From: an uncultured Clostridia bacterium
GTDB lineage: Bacteria > Bacillota > Clostridia > Lachnospirales > Lachnospiraceae
Length of the DNA stretch: 7,381 nt
Direction: 5' to 3'
Assembly: GCA_947178045.1 (NCBI GenBank)
Contig: CAMWWR010000088.1
Location: forward strand, 1 to 7,381
The notes under the pieces: model-generated
What the model was told of the DNA's origin: nothing
Seen by the model: the letters and a program-made list of their open reading frames with translations, nothing else
Databases searched by the model: none
Translations under genes and position numbers: made by a program
Shown: piece by piece, positions 5,187-7,381 of the stretch
Position numbering within the stretch: position 1 is the first letter of the stretch
How the letters are laid out: each line of letters starts with the position of its first letter

Positions 5187-6521
5187 GTGAAAAAGAGTCA
5201 ATTCAACGGATGGAAGGATGTGTTTTCCTTTACCTTCCGCCAGACATTAAAGAAAAAGGGCTACAGTGTTGTGACAGCAGTTGTTTCCCTGATTTTACTG
5301 GCGGCGGTCATACTGGCCGTCGTGCTGACGGCGGAGCCGGAGGACAATAAGGATGCGGAGCCGTCCCCGGTTCAGGATGTATATACGATAAGTGAATACC
5401 GGGCGGATTACGCGATGCTTTTGGCGGCGCTCGGGAAGGAGAGCTTTGCCGGGACGGCGTTCCATGAGGCGGAGAACAGAGCGGAGGCGATCTCCCGGGC
5501 GAGTGCCGCGGGACAGCAGAAATATGTGCTTGCGGAGCTGCGCTATGAGGACGGAACGTTCCTGCTGGAAATGATTCTGCCGGAGAATACGGAGATCACG
5601 GATCGGGAGGCGGAGGAGCTGCTCTCGGCGATGGCGGAATGCTTTGAGTACGCCAGGGTCGGCATGGCGGGGCTGACGCAGGAGCAGGCGGCCGCCGTGC
5701 TGACGCCGGTCACGTCGGATTACGGAAAATTTGGCGAGGACCGGAGCGTCGGGACAATGATTGTAAAGATGCTTGCGCCGATGGTCTTCGGGCTGGTAAT
5801 CTACATGATGCTGATTTTCTACGGTCAGGATGCCAGCCGCGAGATCTCGGTGGAGAAGACCTCCAAGCTGACCGAGACGCTGCTCACCTCGGTGCGCCCG
5901 TACGCGCTGATCACCGGAAAGGTGCTTGCGGTCGCGCTCTCGGCGATCCTGCAGTTCTTCGTGTGGGTCGCGTTCGCGGTGGCCGGGCTGTTTATCGGCG
6001 ACGCGATCGCAAAATCCATGTATCCGGGCTATGAAAATGCGATTTTTAAGGTGCTTGATTTCCTGCGCGGAAATTTCGGCGAATCTGCGTTTACGCCGGC
6101 AGCGATCATTCTCGCGGCACTGATTTTTATGCTGGGATTCCTGTTCTACTGTGTGCTTGCCGGAATGGCGGGCAGCATGGTATCCAAGCCGGAGGATGCG
6201 GCGCAGGTGCAGGGGATCTTCCAGTTCCCGATTATCATCAGCTTTTTTGCCTGCTATTTCGGCACCCTCCTCGAGAAGGAGGGACTGATCACGGCGACCC
6301 GGTTTATTCCGTTCACGATCCCGTTCGGCATGCCGGCGGATCTGCTGACCGGCACGGCATCCATCGTGCAGGGACTGATCTCCCTCGCGATCCTTGCGGT
6401 GTTTACCGTGCTCGTCATCGTGCTGTCGGGACGGCTGTATGAGGGACTGATTCTGTACAGCGGGCAGAAGCTGACGCCGAAGACGATATTCAACATTGTC
6501 CGGGTGAAGCGGACGCAGTGA
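5187..6521 (+). CDS. ABC-2 type (NatB-like) permease, subunit 2
   Basis: This 444-residue membrane protein is paralogous to the preceding permease. Both begin with a GWKDVF..T...QTLK block (here 8-22), carry EKTSKLTETLLTSVRP (223-238) after the second helix, and end with RLYEGLILYSG (416-426). The topology is the same: helix 1 at about 28-48, an acidic extracytoplasmic domain at about 49-190, and six further helices near 192-211, 241-271, 303-328, 343-360, 368-388 and 394-414. The extracytoplasmic domains differ clearly, which suggests specialised subunits. The start is GTG 5187, with GAGG at 5178-5181; an overlapping GTG at 5185 is out of frame. It is the last gene of the transporter operon, which ends at the terminator 42 nt downstream. 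Confidence 0.92.
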   Translation: MKKSQFNGWKDVFSFTFRQTLKKKGYSVVTAVVSLILLAAVILAVVLTAEPEDNKDAEPSPVQDVYTISEYRADYAMLLAALGKESFAGTAFHEAENRAEAISRASAAGQQKYVLAELRYEDGTFLLEMILPENTEITDREAEELLSAMAECFEYARVGMAGLTQEQAAAVLTPVTSDYGKFGEDRSVGTMIVKMLAPMVFGLVIYMMLIFYGQDASREISVEKTSKLTETLLTSVRPYALITGKVLAVALSAILQFFVWVAFAVAGLFIGDAIAKSMYPGYENAIFKVLDFLRGNFGESAFTPAAIILAALIFMLGFLFYCVLAGMAGSMVSKPEDAAQVQGIFQFPIIISFFACYFGTLLEKEGLITATRFIPFTIPFGMPADLLTGTASIVQGLISLAILAVFTVLVIVLSGRLYEGLILYSGQKLTPKTIFNIVRVKRTQ

Positions 6522-6562
6522 CAAATTCAGGATTCCGGATAAAACCTGAGATAGAATCGATG

Positions 6563-6594
6563 CGGAGGGCTGTGTAAAGCAGCCCTCCGTTTTT
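6563..6594 (+). terminator. Intrinsic terminator of the ABC transporter operon
   Basis: CGGAGGGCTG (6563-6572) pairs perfectly with CAGCCCTCCG (6580-6589) around a 7-nt loop (6573-6579), followed directly by TTTTT (6590-6594). A 10-bp GC-rich stem plus a T tract is a canonical Rho-independent terminator. It ends the transporter operon and isolates the GH31 gene. Confidence 0.95.
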
Positions 6595-6629
6595 CGGGGA
6601 ATTGCCCCGGAATGGAAAATGATCGCAGT

Positions 6630-6644
6630 TCAGCCGAAGGCTGA
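6630..6644. repeat. Short hairpin TCAGCC-GAA-GGCTGA
   Basis: TCAGCC (6630-6635) and GGCTGA (6639-6644) are exact inverted repeats with a three-base loop. It lies between the terminator and the GH31 promoter, with no T tract directly after it. It may be a backup termination structure or a protein-binding dyad; the function is unknown. Confidence 0.4.
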
Positions 6645-6711
6645 GCATGCAATAAAAACAATGGAAACGCAGGAAATGAGCGCTTTATAAATTTTGCGGC
6701 GCATGCTATAA
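6645..6711. repeat. Two direct copies of GCATGC(A/T)ATAA
   Basis: The 11-mer GCATGCAATAA (6645-6655) recurs as GCATGCTATAA (6701-6711), differing at one base and spaced 56 nt start to start. The second copy overlaps the -10 box of the GH31 promoter, and a related GTATGC lies at 6717-6722. Duplicated sites around a sugar-hydrolase promoter are what a repressor binding two operators would leave, but chance is possible at this length. Confidence 0.35.
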
Positions 6712-6712
6712 T
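6684..6712 (+). promoter_or_regulatory. Extended -10 promoter for the GH31 gene
   Basis: TGC followed by a perfect TATAAT (6707-6712) forms an extended -10, with TTTATA (6684-6689, four of six) as -35 at 17 nt. Transcription would begin near 6719, about 50 nt before the start codon. A weak match to a catabolite-responsive element (TGGAAACGCAGGAA, 6662-6675) lies just upstream; several symmetrical positions fail, so control by CcpA is only a possibility. Confidence 0.75.
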
Positions 6713-6768
6713 GAGCGTATGCTGGAACGAAGGTTCGCGCTGAAATTTTTGGATCGGAGGGATTCATA

Positions 6769-7381
6769 ATGCTGTACGCTCAAAAAGGGAAGTCTGTAAA
6801 AATAGAATCATTTAGCCGCAAAGGGAATTCGCTTTACTTAAATTCGGAGGCGGGGATTATCCGGCTTATGCCGGTAAGTGATAAAATTGTCCGGGTTTCG
6901 TTCCGCCCGGCCGGGGATTTTGAGACGGCGCAGAAGCCCGGCATTGACCGGCTTTCGGAATATGAGAACTGGGATGTTGCGCGGGAGAAGGACATGATCT
7001 GCCTTCAGATGCCGGAGCTGCTTGTGAAGGTGAGCGCGGAAACCTCTGCAATCCGTTTTTATGATGCGGGCGGGAAGCTTCTGCTGGAAGAAAATAACAA
7101 AGAGCCGCGAATAATGGAAGAGTTTACGACCTGCAGGCTTTCCACGTCGGATGCGGAGGTTGAGGAGATTTCGACGGCGGACGGAAAAACGAAAATCGTC
7201 CGAAAAGCAAAGAAACTTCCAGATGGCACAAGCTTCCATACATGGATTTATTTTGACTGGCAGGAAAACGAGGAGCTTTACGGGCTCGGCCAGCACGAGG
7301 AGGGCTTTGGCTCCCTGCGAGAGCAGACCGTTGACGTTCATCAGGGCAATCGGAAAATTGCGGTTCCCATTCTGGTATCAA
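6769..7381 (+). CDS. Glycoside hydrolase family 31 protein (alpha-glucosidase/alpha-xylosidase type), partial
   Basis: An ATG at 6769, 8 nt after GGAGG (6756-6760), opens a frame of 204 codons that continues past the right edge. The visible part is the N-terminal beta-sandwich domain of GH31 enzymes. The diagnostic stretch is ELYGLGQHEEG (169-179), followed by HQGNRKIAVPILVS (191-204), which in the family lead into the catalytic barrel. The catalytic Asp residues lie beyond the window, so activity and substrate (alpha-glucosides, alpha-xylosides or related) cannot be judged. No signal peptide is present, suggesting a cytoplasmic enzyme acting on imported oligosaccharides. It has its own promoter and is separated from the transporter operon by a strong terminator, so the ABC exporter is not expected to feed it. 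Confidence 0.88.
   Translation, partial: MLYAQKGKSVKIESFSRKGNSLYLNSEAGIIRLMPVSDKIVRVSFRPAGDFETAQKPGIDRLSEYENWDVAREKDMICLQMPELLVKVSAETSAIRFYDAGGKLLLEENNKEPRIMEEFTTCRLSTSDAEVEEISTADGKTKIVRKAKKLPDGTSFHTWIYFDWQENEELYGLGQHEEGFGSLREQTVDVHQGNRKIAVPILVS

Noticed and set aside
5295..6524. Long minus-strand open frame of 409 codons opposite the second permease
   Set aside because: Its translation is extremely rich in Arg, His and Gln with no domain pattern, as expected for the antisense of a GC-rich membrane-protein gene; the plus-strand gene is unambiguous.
6662..6675. Catabolite-responsive element upstream of the GH31 gene
   Set aside because: Several of the symmetrical consensus positions fail, so it is kept only as a remark under the promoter and not as a feature.

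Overview
The window looks like chromosomal DNA of an anaerobic Firmicute, most likely class Clostridia and probably a Lachnospiraceae-type gut bacterium. The grounds are strong AGGAGG-type ribosome binding sites, sigma-A style promoters, GTG starts, an intrinsic terminator, and protein families typical of that group (DUF4869, NatA-like ABC transporters with paired permeases, GH31 glycosidases). The organism call is inference from family content, not from a marker gene.

Layout. Bases 1-83 carry no convincing gene. They hold two adjacent inverted repeats, a long bulged hairpin and a perfect 12-bp palindrome, that look like the edge of a repeated or mobile element. Bases 84-210 on the minus strand read as a small protein only if a run of six A residues is one base too long, so this is probably a broken gene. 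A short divergent promoter region leads into a tight three-gene plus-strand operon (276-2562): a DUF4869 protein, a P-loop ATPase with a possible C-terminal TOPRIM-like region, and a NADAR (YbiA-like) protein with a Trp-rich N-terminal extension. The genes are separated by 3 nt and then overlap by 8 nt, so they are very likely co-expressed. This trio is the best candidate in the window for an undescribed functional system, with a possible link to ADP-ribose or NAD metabolism or to conflict and defence.

Eight bases after the NADAR stop codon is a near-consensus promoter (TTGACA, 17 nt, TATACT). It drives a second operon behind an unusually long leader of about 230 nt containing two hairpins. 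That operon encodes a NatA-like ABC ATPase (2838-3776) and two paralogous NatB/ABC-2 type permeases (3766-5088 and 5187-6521), which probably form a heterodimeric exporter of unknown substrate. A textbook intrinsic terminator ends it at 6563-6594.

A third unit then begins. An extended -10 promoter (6684-6712) with nearby repeats precedes a glycoside hydrolase family 31 gene that runs off the right edge. The operon at 276-2562 appears by eye to be less GC-rich than the transporter operon, which would fit separate origins for the two blocks.
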